Positions 25,201-35,412 of a stretch of DNA of 64,000 nt are shown piece by piece. Within the stretch, counting starts at the first letter, position 1, and every line of letters starts with the position of its first letter. The stretch is from Euborellia annulipes (lineage: Eukaryota > Arthropoda > Insecta > Dermaptera > Anisolabididae). The notes under the pieces were generated by a model. The model was given only the letters and a program-made list of their open reading frames with translations, did no database searches and was not told where the DNA came from. Location of the stretch: contig JAKCPI010000289.1 of assembly GCA_023213315.1 (NCBI GenBank), positions 1 through 64,000 on the forward strand, in the 5' to 3' direction. The position numbers and the translations under genes are program-made.

Positions 25201-27335
25201 TGAATTTGACATGGATTCTTTAACACCTGGAGATGAACCTGTATCTGGTAAATTATTAATTTTTAACTTAAATCTCTTCCAATTTAAAAGAAAATTTAAT
25301 TGATAATAACTAGGCAATATTAAGATTATGCCAATTAAATAATTAATTTAAATATACGTATAACTGGGATGTAATATTGGAATGTAAGGTTGAGACCAGT
25401 GAGAAAATGCAGCTATTATTTTTTTCTTTTATATATATTTTTAATAGATATTAGAGATCTCTGTGAAGGGTCCCATCTCGAAACGAAATTTCACCTGAGA
25501 AATATTTAAAACAAAAAATAATATAACTACCAAAGCTGAGAGTGTTATTTTTTGGCGAGGCACCCGGAAATCGAACCTAGGATCTCCAGCCTTTCCGGGG
25601 CATAGGCGTGCTGTTCTTTGCACCAGGCCGCCAGACCCTCGACCTACACTAATAAAACTCACTTCCCTTTATATACAGTTAACCGTGCAAGAAGTTACTA
25701 ACAAAGTGAAAACATTAAAGAAAAATTTTTCACTTGTTCGCCGCTTGTTAAACTAGTAGAGGGACAGACATCTGGGTCTACTCTCACACGCTACTGTAAG
25801 CAGCAAAGACTTTAAGGGCGTGGGGTTCCGTTATAGTTAAATATTTACGAGATTTACGAAAATTACATTTTTTGGAGATTAATTTGATTGTCTTCCAAGT
25901 TTGATTGAGTATCCCTATTAATTATCAAAACCAGACTCCACTATATACTGTAGATGACATGATTAATAAATGTAATATTTCAGATGGCGATGAACCTATG
26001 CTTTCGGGAACAGGAAATGTTTCAAAAGATTGTTCAGCTTTTGAACTCGAATCATGGGCTGATGTTCTTGCCCGTTGGGGCACTGCCCGTCCAAGACAAC
26101 TCTCTTCTTTAGTCCGGGCAGGGGTGCCGGAGGCTCTTCGAGGAGAAGTTTGGCAACGATTAGCTGGTTGCGATAAAACACCTGATATAATGGACACTTA
26201 TCGGGTTCTTCTTACAAAGGTAAAAAAAAAAAAAATATTCTATGGCTTTCCTTGATTGCAATAGCATCGACCAGTAAAAAAATCATTGTCTGGTTTTATG
26301 AAACCACGATGCAAGTGAAACTTTTTTCGGATCGTAGGCGTTTAACTGAAAGTTTTCAGAAAATTGTTCAATTAAGGGTATTAAAATCGCGTTTTTAATC
26401 TTAACTTAATAATTGGAAAATGATGAATGATAATGGTAAATCAATACAGGCATATTAAAAACTGTGAACGATATTTATTTGGTAACTAGCTGCAGGCGGG
26501 CGGGGCGTCTAGCCAGGGGGCTTCGTCTCCCTGGACCCCCACCAGCTGGCTCGGGCCCGCCTGCGGCGGACCCTCGCCTTTTCGTAATTAGGGGAAACTG
26601 GCTGGCTCGGGATCATTTTAAATTATTTTAAGGTTGTTCGGACATTAAAGCACTTAAACTGATTAAAAGCTAATTTTTTAATATGTTATTAATCACTATC
26701 AAATACGTATAAAATAAAATTTTGAAGCAGATCCGACACAGGGTTATCGTGTAATTAATTTTTAAAAAATTGAAATTTAACATGTAGCCTATGGGGAATA
26801 ACGACGAAACGCACACATATTGAATTAAATAGGCATCTGTGCATCTGATACAAAAACAAAAAAACTTACATTTTATTAATTCACTTCCGAGGAATATGTT
26901 AAAAATAAAATCAAAAGTTTCTGCCGACCGCTTTTAAAGATATTTTAACAAGAAAGTCAAAAAAAATTCTCCAAAATGACAGTCGCTAATATTTAAAAAT
27001 AATGAATTCTCGAGAGTCAGACCAGCCTGGCAACGTCGCATAACATAAGTGACTTATCTCTATGTCAGTTACATTTTTTTTTTCAATTTTACAATATTTT
27101 TTCTCGCAAATCGTCCATTGTGTTTAAACTGATTTGCATTAAACATTGTAATATATTAAATAAAATAAAATTTAAGGCGTTTAAGATTTAAAATAGATAG
27201 TTGATGAATGCAATGTTGCCAGTTCTATATTACGTGAAAAACTGCTCAAGTCGAAAGTCATTCATTTATTATTTTTGGTAATTAAATTATTAACTTAATC
27301 CAATTATTGGTCTTGGAAGAAAAAGGAAAAAAAAA

Positions 27336-27367
<32 letters not shown>

Positions 27368-30300
27368 TAGAAATAAAAAAAAAAATGGGATGAAGGTAAA
27401 AAAAAAAAACAAAGTGAAAAAAAAAAGAAAATAAAAAAAAAATATAAAAAAATGTAATGTCGATATAAAAGAATAAGAAGTGTTGAATATAAAATAAATT
27501 AAATAGGGTCTATGTTATCTTAAAGGTGAGGGATGAAAAATCGAAATGATATTTGAAAGAGTCGATCTTGAAAAGTAATAAAAAATTTATGAAAATTATT
27601 TAAAAAACTAAAAAAAGTGATTGATGAAGTAAAGTTTTGATGTCTATTTAATCTTATTTTGTCCACAAATTAAATATCGAATTTGGTCTTTGTTTATTCA
27701 ATTCAATCAATTTTTTAAGAAAAAAAAAGGTTGGGTTTTTGGGTGAGAGTATTTTAGGTTAGAAAAAAAAGGGTAGAAGTACAATATTTTGGGATCTGAG
27801 GTTGTCGTCGAAGGGTTGTAGGTGATGTCGGGTTTAGTGGAGAGTTAATTGATTAAAATTGGGATTGTAGATGTTGTAGGTTGAGGGTAGGGTTGTGTAT
27901 GATAAACTATGATAGGTCACGACTAAATTATAATAAGGAATTTTGGCATTCAAATTTTTAATTTTATTTAAAAAAAAATTTAGATTCTATTATGACTTAC
28001 GATGTACTATCCGAACAACCTTAAAAATTATATTTTATCAATTTAAAAATTGAATTATTAAATCTCACAATTATTTTTTTTAATTCGTTATATATATTAA
28101 ATTTTAACTTTCTTATTTTTGTCGTCACGGATTGTGACGTCATGACTTGTAGCGTCACGGCACTTGACGTCACGGCCTGTAACGCGACATGCTGATAGAA
28201 GAGCCAAAAAATTTGGGAGGATATAATAAAAGTTTCACTTTAAAAATATTCTTCGTAAAATTAAATTTTAAAAACTTTTTTTTTAGGATTCATCATGTGA
28301 AGCTGTAATTCAGCGGGATATGCATCGCACTTTTCCTGCTCATGAATTTTTTCGTGATTCCCTTGGCCAAGATGCTCTCTATCGTCTTTCTAAAGCTTAT
28401 GCAGTTTATGATGCGGAAGTTGGCTATTGCCAAGGACTTAGCTTTTTGGCTGCATCACTTCTCCTTCACGTGAGTATATATTATATACATACCAGATATT
28501 ATACAAATTTATATGCATTTATACTATATACATTTGTTAGAATATTTAAAAGAGATAAAATATATTTATTTCATTTTTTAATTTTAGATGCCTGAAGAAC
28601 AAGCCTTTTGTGTTCTTGTCAAATTGATGTACAATTATGGCTTGCGAGACTTGTACAAAGATGGTTTCGATAATTTGTATATGCGGCTATATCAACTTAA
28701 TAGGCTTCTGGAGGTATTCCTTTTATATTTTAACTATTTCATTATTTAAATTTGAAATCGATTAAGAGAAGAAAAATAGATCTTTTTTGGAACCCCTTTC
28801 ATGAAATTATATAATAAAAGGTAATAATTAATATTTCCCATACTTCCCTATCCTAATAATTCAAAAACTTTATAATTCGAATTTTTCTTGTGATCCCTTC
28901 AATTTCGATTTATTGAGAGTCGACTGTATTTCCTCTGCATGTATAATTAATAGGGTCCGACCGAAACAACTGAAACTGAATTTCGGTCTCATTCTTAGTT
29001 TCGGCCGAAACCAAACTTGTATTTCCTATAAAAAATTCATAATCATTTTACCTTTTTTTTTGCATGCGAGTAGGTTTCGCCTATTTTTTGTCCGAAACTA
29101 AATTCAGTAGAAAATTTTGAAAAAAACAGATTTAAAAAACTTTTATTTAGATTTTGTATATTGATACTTTTATTCATTCCTCTTTTTAAAGGAACAAGTT
29201 CCAGCCTTATGGTTGCATCTTCAAGCCCGAGGTGTAGAATCTCACATGTTTGCAGCTCAGTGGTTTCTTACTGTATTTACTGCAAGGTTTCCTCTCCCAC
29301 TAGTATTTCATATTCTTGATGTTTTCTTACTTCAAGGTCTTGAAACACTTTTTCAAGTGGCTCTTGCACTTCTTATGGTAAACTCATTAATTTTTTTTTA
29401 TATTATCTTTTTAAATTTTATATTCTTAAAAAAAAAAAAATTATTTTATAGATGTGTAAAAAAGATTTAATGCAGCTAGATTTTGAATCAATTCTGAAAT
29501 ATTTTCGAGTTTCATTACCTAAAAAATGTCGCAACGAAGAAGTAGCCCGACAATTAATGAAATTGGCTATATCTCTTAAGGTAAATGTATTAGAATAACA
29601 TATTAATTATAAGGAATTATCTCTGAGCTTGGGCACACGAGCCATATATGGTAATTTTGTATAGAGCAAATAAATTTTATTATTGACGAGTCCTGGTTTG
29701 ATCACATGTGCATTTGTATTATATGTATAATTCCCAATAACTGAAGATGGCCAAATAAATTCAGACCGAAACGTCTTATTCTGTGAGTTTTATTGAAACT
29801 ATATAATCCCAATTTGGCTGATATTTCCAATTCTACATTATAATCACATCACAGCCACAACCTCAAAAGCAATTACCATTTTTTTTTTTTGTAAAAGATT
29901 TTGACTAATTTTCTTTTTTTTTATTTCTATTTAGAAATAAAAAAAAGAAAATTTAAAATTGAAAAAAAAAAAAAAAAAAAAAAAATCAAAAGATTAATTA
30001 AATTCAGTAAAATAAACCTTATTTTGCCAACTCGATCCAACTTGGGAGGTGATCCCTCCCACCCTTAGCTACTCTACTGGGGAAGATAGATTGTCAAATT
30101 TTTTTATGAAAACTTATCTTTTCCCTCAATCCAGTGGGGGGGGGGGGGGCAGGGGGGCCGGGACCCCCAAAGCTTTCTCCAAAACAAAAAAATACCTATT
30201 GTTTTCATTAATGATTTTTTTTTTTAAATTATTATTTTATTAACTCTCATAAATTCTAAAATCTAAAAAAAAAACTTATAAATAATTGAAAAAATCTCTA

Positions 30301-32243
30301 ATATTTACGAATTTTGTATTAAAATTATTTTTTTTTTTTTTTCAAGAAAAAAAATTTTATTTTATTTGTTTTTTATTTTTCTTTAAAATTTCACCACTTT
30401 GAGTTTCTTGGAGAGAGGGGGGGGTTTCTCCCCCCCCCCCCCCCCCGGGTGTTCATAAAACTTTTGCCCCCCCCCCCCCCAAGCAGAAATCCTGCCTACG
30501 CTACTGCCTCAATCAATCGTTATATCATATCATTGTGCACCAAAAATTAAACTTAATCGTAAATATAGATTGTAAAGAGATATATTCGGACAATAAGTTT
30601 ATTAATACTTCAAAATAATTTTATCTTAAAAACATTTATCAGTTTAAAGTTTACGAATTTGTTATCTTTGTAAATGAAATAGAATAGTGATTTAGCAAAC
30701 AAATATCATTCAGAATAACATCTGGATTTACTCAAGCATTTTATAAACCAACACTTATTAAAATGGAAAACGAAACAGATCAGGTTTTTATTTTTATTAA
30801 TAATATAATTTCGTTCTCTTATTTTTTTTTTCATCATAATTTTAATATTCATTAATTTGCAGGTAAAAAAACTGAAAAAGTACGCTCACGAATGGGCAGC
30901 TGTTCGTGAAGCACAGGCTGGTAGAGACAGATGCACTCATGAAATAGAACAACTTCGAGCTGCTCTAGGCAGATGTGATGAAGATAGAAGAAGACTAGAA
31001 GCTGAAGCTACTCAAGTAAAGGCAATGCTTCAAAGAGAATTAGCTCGTCATCAGGCTGAGACAACAACAAGCCAACAAATAATTGCTGACTATAAGCAGG
31101 TATTGATCTATTTATTAATATTATTTTATTTCCAAAACTTTTTTATTGATCTTTTATTTTTAATATTTAAGATTTGTAAACGACTTGATGAAGAACAAGC
31201 AAAAACCAAAACATCACTTAACGAGTTGCGGGTAAATTAAATTAACAACATATAGTTAATATCTGAACAAATATATATAATAAAAAATAATTATCATTTT
31301 TTAGTCAGCTATTTCTGGTTGTCCAAATTGTGGTCCTTTGGCTACTCAAAATGACGAAAACAACGGATCAGCTCCAGCATCTGATAATTTATCTGATTTT
31401 CCTGATGGACAAAAATCTAATTGCACTTCACCTCCTGCACCGCCTCGGGCTCAGGAACGAATTCGTGAACTCGAACTCGAACTAGCTCAAACTAAATTGG
31501 CGCATGTTGAGGCTGAATGTCGAAATCAAGTAAGTATAAAAAAGATTGGCTTAGAATAGTTGACGGTAATTTGCTTGTTGACGTCATAAGATTTTGTGCT
31601 GTTTAAAATATATCTTTAAAATATATATTCTCATTTTGCCCTTGAAATCTTTTGAAGCACACATTACTCCTGTATTTCGTAGGAAAGATAGGAGAAATGG
31701 TTGCCATGGCAACAAAATATAAATGTATCTCTAGTGAAAACTGCATTAGTCGCATTACTGTTAGTGCATTATTTTAGCTCTGAAGATGGCCTAGACAAGT
31801 GGCCGAAACGTCAGCCTGGAATGGCAACAATAAAAGAAATAATTTTGGCTCCATATGTCTTGGAATCTTTTTTGGTTCCTTAATAAAACATTAGATTTAA
31901 ACAATTATTAATGGGTAAAAATTTGCATTAAATATAAAGACCCCAAAACCTGCATTTAAATTGCATTAACCTAATATAAAATAATATTTTAATTTTTCCT
32001 CCAAATACCTTATGTTTTTGTTATCAGGATTTGGTACATCAGCTGAGCGCAACAGTAGCAGAATTACAAGCTGCACGTAATTCATGGCCTCCCTGGTTAC
32101 ACAAAACCTTGTCATCGATAAAAGAAGTAGCTGTGGCAAAAGGGACTTCATCCTCCTCTGGGATTACAAACTCGAATGCAAATACCGCGAACATCCCAAG
32201 TCGACGGGATTCTGCTTCTTCTGTCACTGCTGCTGAAAATTAA
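16272..32243 (+). CDS. RABGAP1: Rab GTPase-activating protein 1 (GAPCenA-like), 17 coding exons
   Basis: Stimulates GTP hydrolysis on Rab proteins in endosome/Golgi and centrosome-linked traffic (family knowledge). Coding exons: 16278-16392, 17661-17933, 18326-18512, 19596-19779, 21941-22171, 22314-22502, 23511-23783, 25067-25247, 25984-26219, 28287-28469, 28588-28713, 29192-29377, 29452-29580, 30863-31099, 31172-31231, 31305-31529, 32028-32243. All introns are GT-AG and phases close, giving 1076 residues (human about 1069). Domains: PTB about 134-265, DUF3694 about 318-470, TBC about 588-800, coiled coil about 832-990, conserved 'KTLSSIK' near the end. TBC catalytic fingers are present: I631xxD634xxR637 and Y670-C-Q672. 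The start ATG is 6 nt inside an exon with an upstream acceptor, so a 5' non-coding exon exists. Part of the coiled coil is missing relative to vertebrate proteins. Confidence 0.95.
16825..17095 (+). repeat. SINE with Leu/Ser-type tRNA head and shared tail
   Basis: The head GTGGCCGAGACGGCTAAAG resembles a class II (Leu/Ser) tRNA A-box region; a long variable-arm-like stretch follows, then B box GTGTTCGGATCCCAGG. The downstream body ('AAGTCCGATGAATTTATTTA', 'GCCTGGACCCCCA') is the same as in the CCTCGGGGCTTGG SINEs. Lies in RABGAP1 intron 1. Ends in an A run. Confidence 0.78.
18845..18920 (+). repeat. Probable tRNA-like SINE head (degenerate)
   Basis: Contains GGCTCGTGGCTAATCGGATA (A-box-like) and GGGTCAGAATCGCAT (B-box-like) about 50 bp apart in RABGAP1 intron 3. 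Too degenerate for a functional tRNA. Confidence 0.4.
19205..19357 (-). repeat. SINE tail fragment, minus orientation
   Basis: T run at 19207-19222, then the inverted SINE 3' half ('CTTTTCGGCAACTCAGGCCA', 'TTGGGGGTTCAGGCATTTC'), ending at 'TTAAGCCATCTG'. The tRNA head is missing. In RABGAP1 intron 3. Confidence 0.8.
19400..19545 (-). repeat. LINE 3' UTR fragment
   Basis: Contains AATAAGGTCCAAAGACCT and 'TGCAACCCGGAAGAAAG', matching the 3' UTR of the LINE end at 6055-6130. Same orientation, no coding part. Confidence 0.6.
20255..20530 (-). repeat. AGAGAAAGTA element, partial, minus orientation
   Basis: Begins GAGAGAGAAAGTATTGGATT, the inverse of the family 3' block, and runs into the body ('AGTACAAGTACTTTACGAAT'). 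Diverged copy in RABGAP1 intron 4. Confidence 0.7.
20533..20640. repeat. hAT-like terminal fragment
   Basis: Starts CCAGTGATTCCCAAATTAAG and contains the palindrome CGCCCCCACGTGGGCG. This resembles the common hAT terminus 'CAGTGGTTCCCAAA...'. No second end or target duplication was identified. Confidence 0.5.
20657..21275. mobile_element. Fold-back element, second copy (GGGTCATTCCATGCC family)
   Basis: Left arm GGGTCATTCCATGCC as at 1821. The interior differs and contains two tandem hairpins around TTTTTCAGTAAAGTCGAGAC (21122-21265). The right terminal arm is missing. In RABGAP1 intron 4. Confidence 0.75.
22976..23068 (+). repeat. Diverged CTGGTGTGA hairpin
   Basis: Recognisable AATCTGGTGTGATAAGCAC arm and a partial inverse ending GTGCTCTGCGACCAGTCAC. 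An older copy of the hairpin module, in RABGAP1 intron 6. Confidence 0.6.
23217..23405 (-). repeat. AGAGAAAGTA element 3' part, minus orientation
   Basis: Starts ACTTTCACTTACCTATACAT, then GCGAGAAAGTATTGAGATCA and the inverse of the 'CCATCAAAATCTCGACATCG' block. In RABGAP1 intron 6. Confidence 0.72.
23845..24225. repeat. AAAACGTTTT-rich inverted/tandem repeat array
   Basis: Repeated variants of GAGCAAAACGTTTTGC and GTGTGCGTTGGCAT recur every ~60-110 bp in alternating orientation, several nearly palindromic. It lies in RABGAP1 intron 7. The apparent open frames here, on both strands, are produced by the repeat. Confidence 0.7.
24320..24826. repeat. 253-bp tandem duplication containing a hAT-like end
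   Basis: Two head-to-tail units offset by 253 bp (TGGCCCTTTATTT at 24321 and 24574; CAG-GCCGGAACTAGG at 24452 and 24705). They differ at only a few bases. The second unit continues to CCTAGGCCCTG at 24910. The element part is related, inverted, to 10260-10471. In RABGAP1 intron 7. Confidence 0.85.
25545..25650 (-). repeat. tRNA-like SINE head, minus orientation
   Basis: The minus strand has GGCGGCCTGGTGCAAAGAAC then B box AGGTTCGATTTCCGGGTGCC. The arms do not fold into a proper acceptor/T-stem, so this is a SINE or tRNA pseudogene. In RABGAP1 intron 8. Confidence 0.5.
26488..26590 (-). repeat. GC-rich dispersed repeat
   Basis: Inverse of the 13245-13330 repeat: CTAGCCAGGGGGCTTC, GGGGGTCCAGGGAG on the minus strand, plus GCGGGCCCGAGCCAG. 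It is in RABGAP1 intron 9, in strong contrast to AT-rich surroundings. Confidence 0.6.
28122..28192. repeat. Short TGACGTCA-containing minisatellite
   Basis: About three ~22-bp units built on GTCACGG..TTGTGACGTCATG and CTTGACGTCACGG. They include one perfect 8-bp CRE palindrome, TGACGTCA, and a one-off variant. It sits in RABGAP1 intron 9, about 100 bp before the exon at 28287. Regulatory function is unproven. Confidence 0.55.
29741..29775 (+). ncRNA. Hammerhead-ribozyme-like core, copy 2
   Basis: CTGAAGA ... GACC-GAAAC-GTC. Stem I is 5 bp (AATAA before the core, TTATT after it). Stem II is weaker (TGG/CC with a larger loop). In RABGAP1 intron 13. A Penelope-type remnant; no associated reverse transcriptase. 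Confidence 0.5.
30126..30507. repeat. hAT-like G/C-run element remnant
   Basis: The right end reads AGCAGAAATCCTGCCTACGC TACTGCC, the inverse of the common hAT terminus CAG-GTAGGCAGGAT. Long G and C runs lie at 30135-30148, 30417-30424 and 30431-30446. The left boundary is approximate. In RABGAP1 intron 13. Confidence 0.5.
31611..31720 (-). repeat. AGAGAAAGTA element body fragment, minus orientation
   Basis: Contains TATATTCTCATTTTGCCCTT, AAAGATAGGAGAAATGG and TTGCCATGGCAACAAAAT, all inverse of the family body. In RABGAP1 intron 16, directly before a hammerhead-bearing segment. Confidence 0.75.
31780..31812 (+). ncRNA. Hammerhead-ribozyme-like core, copy 3
   Basis: CTGAAGA-TGGCC-loop-GGCC-GAAAC-GTC: all core bases are present, with a perfect 4-bp GGCC/GGCC stem II. 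Stem I is GCT/AGC. Within RABGAP1 intron 16. Confidence 0.65.
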
Positions 32244-32537
32244 GTCATATTTTTATTCTTTTCAAAAAAAAAAAAAAAAGTTAAAACTTATTTACCATTG
32301 ATATATATATATATATATACTCCAAGTTAGAATACCTTAACTCTTGGCAAGCTGGAATCTGGTGGTTGATCGTTTCTCCAGTAACTTAAATTAATTTTTA
32401 TCAATCACTTTAATATTCTATTTCATTTTGTTGGTTTAAAACTACAATTTAATTTTTTTTTTTTTTATATTTATCCATTATTATGAGATTATTTTTTAAA
32501 AATTAGTCTTAAGAAATTATTTGATAATCAAATATAC

Positions 32538-32543
32538 AATAAA
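32538..32543 (+). terminator. Likely poly(A) signal of RABGAP1
   Basis: AATAAA about 295 bp after the RABGAP1 stop codon. It is a plausible canonical poly(A) signal seen in the 3' flank; the cleavage site is unverified. Confidence 0.4.
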
Positions 32544-32861
32544 ATGACAAAAAATTTCTTTTTTTCTTTAAAAAAGAATGAAGAATAATATTATATAGAC
32601 TTGTTTTTCATAACATTTTTATTTAATTAAAAATAAAATCTTTATAGCTTTATTTAAAAAATGTATTTATTTTTTAGTTACTATCAGGACTGTGAATTTG
32701 GAAATTTTAACTTTTCAAAGACCGGGTCGATAAAAATATAGTATCTTGGACATAAAATGTTTATTTTCTAAGAATTCTCTCAAAAAAAAAAATCAAAATG
32801 AAAATTATTTTGTTATAAAGAAATGCTGGTGTCTTGATCGTAGTTTGAAACTGAGACAGCA

Positions 32862-33023
32862 CAGGTGGGCGGTCAAATTACAGTGAAAAATTCAATTTTT
32901 TTTTGTTTTAGAGGTTTTTATATATTGTATATAGTTTCAATCTCTCGAACAATAAGAATGCTCTCTCACCTATTGTTGAACAATAAGAATTTTATTTTTC
33001 ACTATAATTTGACCGCCCACCTG
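32862..33023. mobile_element. 162-bp MITE with CAGGTGGGCGGTCAAAT termini
   Basis: CAGGTGGGCGGTCAAATTAC at the left and ATAATTTGACCGCCCACCTG at the right are inverted. The T/A-rich interior is also partly inverted. No ORF. Related GGCGGTCAAA motifs recur at 51938-52080. Confidence 0.72.
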
Positions 33024-33489
33024 TCCAATCGCAACTATTCGTTACTGAAAAAAGAAAATTATTTTTAAAATTTGTTAGACCAAACGAGAAAGTTCTAAGT
33101 AAGTTTATTAATATTTAATGATCCAATCTTAACAAATTCTTGTTTGAAAATAACTGTATTGCTCGAGTTTGTTTACTCGAGTAAACTTCCTATATAAATT
33201 ATAATTAAATAAATTCTTTTTGATCAGAGATTTTTGAACCAAATTCGCAGTTCTGATTAACATAACGAACTGAAAGATATATGTAGAGTTATGTTAGTTT
33301 TGAATTCTATTATTTAAATGTTTTTGTGCAATTTTGACATTTTCGAAAATATAAATTCATAGTCATAAAAAATATTTTTTAATTAAAGTAGAAATATTGT
33401 GTTGAGATAAATTACAGTACATTGTTGGATTGTATTAAAGGGAAGTGAAATCTAAAAGCAGGATGTCTGTCTAAAGATAATACATATAT

Positions 33490-34400
33490 TTTTTATTTAA
33501 ACCTATTTCATGAAATCGGCAAAATTTTGCCGTTTTCGTGAATTTGGCAAGCCCTCTGCCGATTTCACGAATTAGGCAATTTTATACTTATTTCACGAAT
33601 TCGGCAACAAAATTTTTGCCTATTTCGCCAAATAAGCAGTGGCGCATTCTGTGTGTTTATAACAATATTTCTGAGACCGAAGTATGAGGGAAATGGTCGA
33701 ATATAATCCTCTATAAAGCTGGAGCTCAAGTAGCTCCAATTTTAACATAATTTAAATCAAATATGAAAACGATATAATATTTAAAACAACTTGCAGGGGC
33801 CCCGGCCTAGTCTGTTTCGGCGCGTTGCAGTAAGGTTCTTAGAAAAAAAATTTATATCAAATTCGCTTCGTTTCGGTTAACTGGGAGTTCCCTAAAGTTG
33901 TTTTAAATTTTTTTTCTAAGGAGAACCTTACTGCAACAGACCGAAACAGAATAGACCGGGACCCCTGCAAGTTGTTTTAAATATAATATCGTTTTAATAT
34001 TTTATTTAAGAATGTTAAAATTAGAGCTACTTTTTCTTTTTCTCCATAACCTAAAATATTATAATCCATTATTACCGCATAATCCGTTACTCCTTGAATC
34101 AGCCACAGCTTTTCCGAAACCAAAAGATAGATAAATAAAAGATTTTTAATCAATTTTTAATTTACTTTAATAATTATTCTAATACTCAACCAAATTTGAA
34201 TTATACAAGTTTTTTAAGTGCTAAATATAATCGAGAAATGAAAAACACGAAAAAGCAAATGGCTGCTTTTTTTCGTGAAATAGGCAAAACTAACAAAAAA
34301 TATTGCCTAATTCGTGAACTAGGCAGAGGGCTTCCCGAATTCACGAAAACGGCAAAATTTTGCCGATTTCATGAAATAGGCAATTTCGTCAATTTGGCGT
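33490..34400. repeat. 0.9-kb interrupted palindrome
   Basis: The outer arms (about 33500-33640 and 34235-34385) share TTTCATGAAATCGGCAAAAT and its inverse. The inner arms (about 33745-33840 and 33918-34022) share AACAACTTGCAGGGG and TTACTGCAACAGACCGAAAC or their inverses. The centre is near 33,880-33,930. The arms are non-coding. The inner module AACTTGCAGGG-CCC also appears at the centre of the giant palindrome (48259-48590). Confidence 0.8.
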
Positions 34401-35216
34401 AACGTATTTATATATAAAAATATATACGAAAGCAAAGCAGAAAGAAATTTAAATTAACTAAAAGGCAGACGTTTTTTTTCCCTGTGTTATTATTTGCTTC
34501 GACATTATGTAGCATTTTCTCTGAAAGACTGGATGAATATGTTTTCACACTTAGAGCTTTGGTATTCAGAAAGTTTTTTTTCTATAGTCTACTATATTTT
34601 TTTTAAATATTTTTGCTCTTCGCCTCAATGTTAAACTGATTTAATAGTAAATTCTAGCATATATAAATTCTCGACTCTTACAGTAAAATATATTAATACC
34701 TTTGGAATTTTCAAAAAAAAATATAAAAATTCAAAGGTTATATATACAAAAGCCTCTATTTATTCAAAGCATTTATTTTTAACTTTTATATTCATTCCTT
34801 AATATATTCATGTTTTGATATTTTATTCTATAGTCTACTATATTTTTTATAAGAAATGAAATAATATTTATATTAAGAAAATAAAACAGTACTTATAATT
34901 ATATTATTTATAGAGTATTTTGGAAATTCTTTATAATAAATTTTTATAATTTTCCAAAGATAAGAATAATAGAAGAGCAACCATGATATTTCATTTTTTA
35001 TATTACATATATAAAAAATAGTAAATCAATTTACACAGTTAACAAATTCCAACAAAGGGCAGATTTGTTGACTCAGTGATAAATATAATTTGTGGGATCG
35101 GTCCACACCAAAATTTAATTAGTCATCCTCAAAATTTACACATCAAATATATTTAAGATAGACTAGTAATGATATAAATTTCTTTGAAGGAGGTATATAG
35201 CTGAGTGTTGATAATC
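34401..35216. other. Intergenic, AT-rich, no gene
   Basis: Low-complexity AT sequence with repeated 'TCTATAGTCTACTATATTTT' at about 34585 and 34830. Nothing coding was seen. Confidence 0.4.
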
Positions 35217-35412
35217 AAATAGGAAGAATAAAATGAGCAAGCAGCTAATAAAAAAATTTTTATGTAACTGATTGTATCTATCTGTTAAATGTTCTTTTCT
35301 TCATTTGTAGCCCTGAAGATGGTCCCATACGTGACCGAAACGTCGGCCCTGGTTTTTTAATAAAATGAAATATAATTAGCTGCTTGCTCATTTTATTCTT
35401 CCTATTTGAATA
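35217..35412 (+). mobile_element. Penelope-like palindromic element with hammerhead
   Basis: Termini TAGGAAGAATAAAATGAGCA (left) and its inverse (right) give ~35-bp inverted ends around a hammerhead core at 35313-35344, followed by a CCCTGGTTTTTTAATAAAAT tail. It parallels the insertion at 14150-14386 in having inverted ends plus a hammerhead. Confidence 0.65.
35313..35344 (+). ncRNA. Hammerhead-ribozyme-like core, copy 4
   Basis: CTGAAGA-TGGTC-loop-GACC-GAAAC-GTC. Stem II GGTC/GACC and stem I GCC/GGC are perfectly paired and differ from the other copies by compensating changes. Confidence 0.68.

Noticed and set aside
25545..25650. Genuine tRNA gene on the minus strand
   Set aside because: T-stem and acceptor stem do not pair despite a perfect GGTTCGATTTC; treated as SINE or pseudogene.
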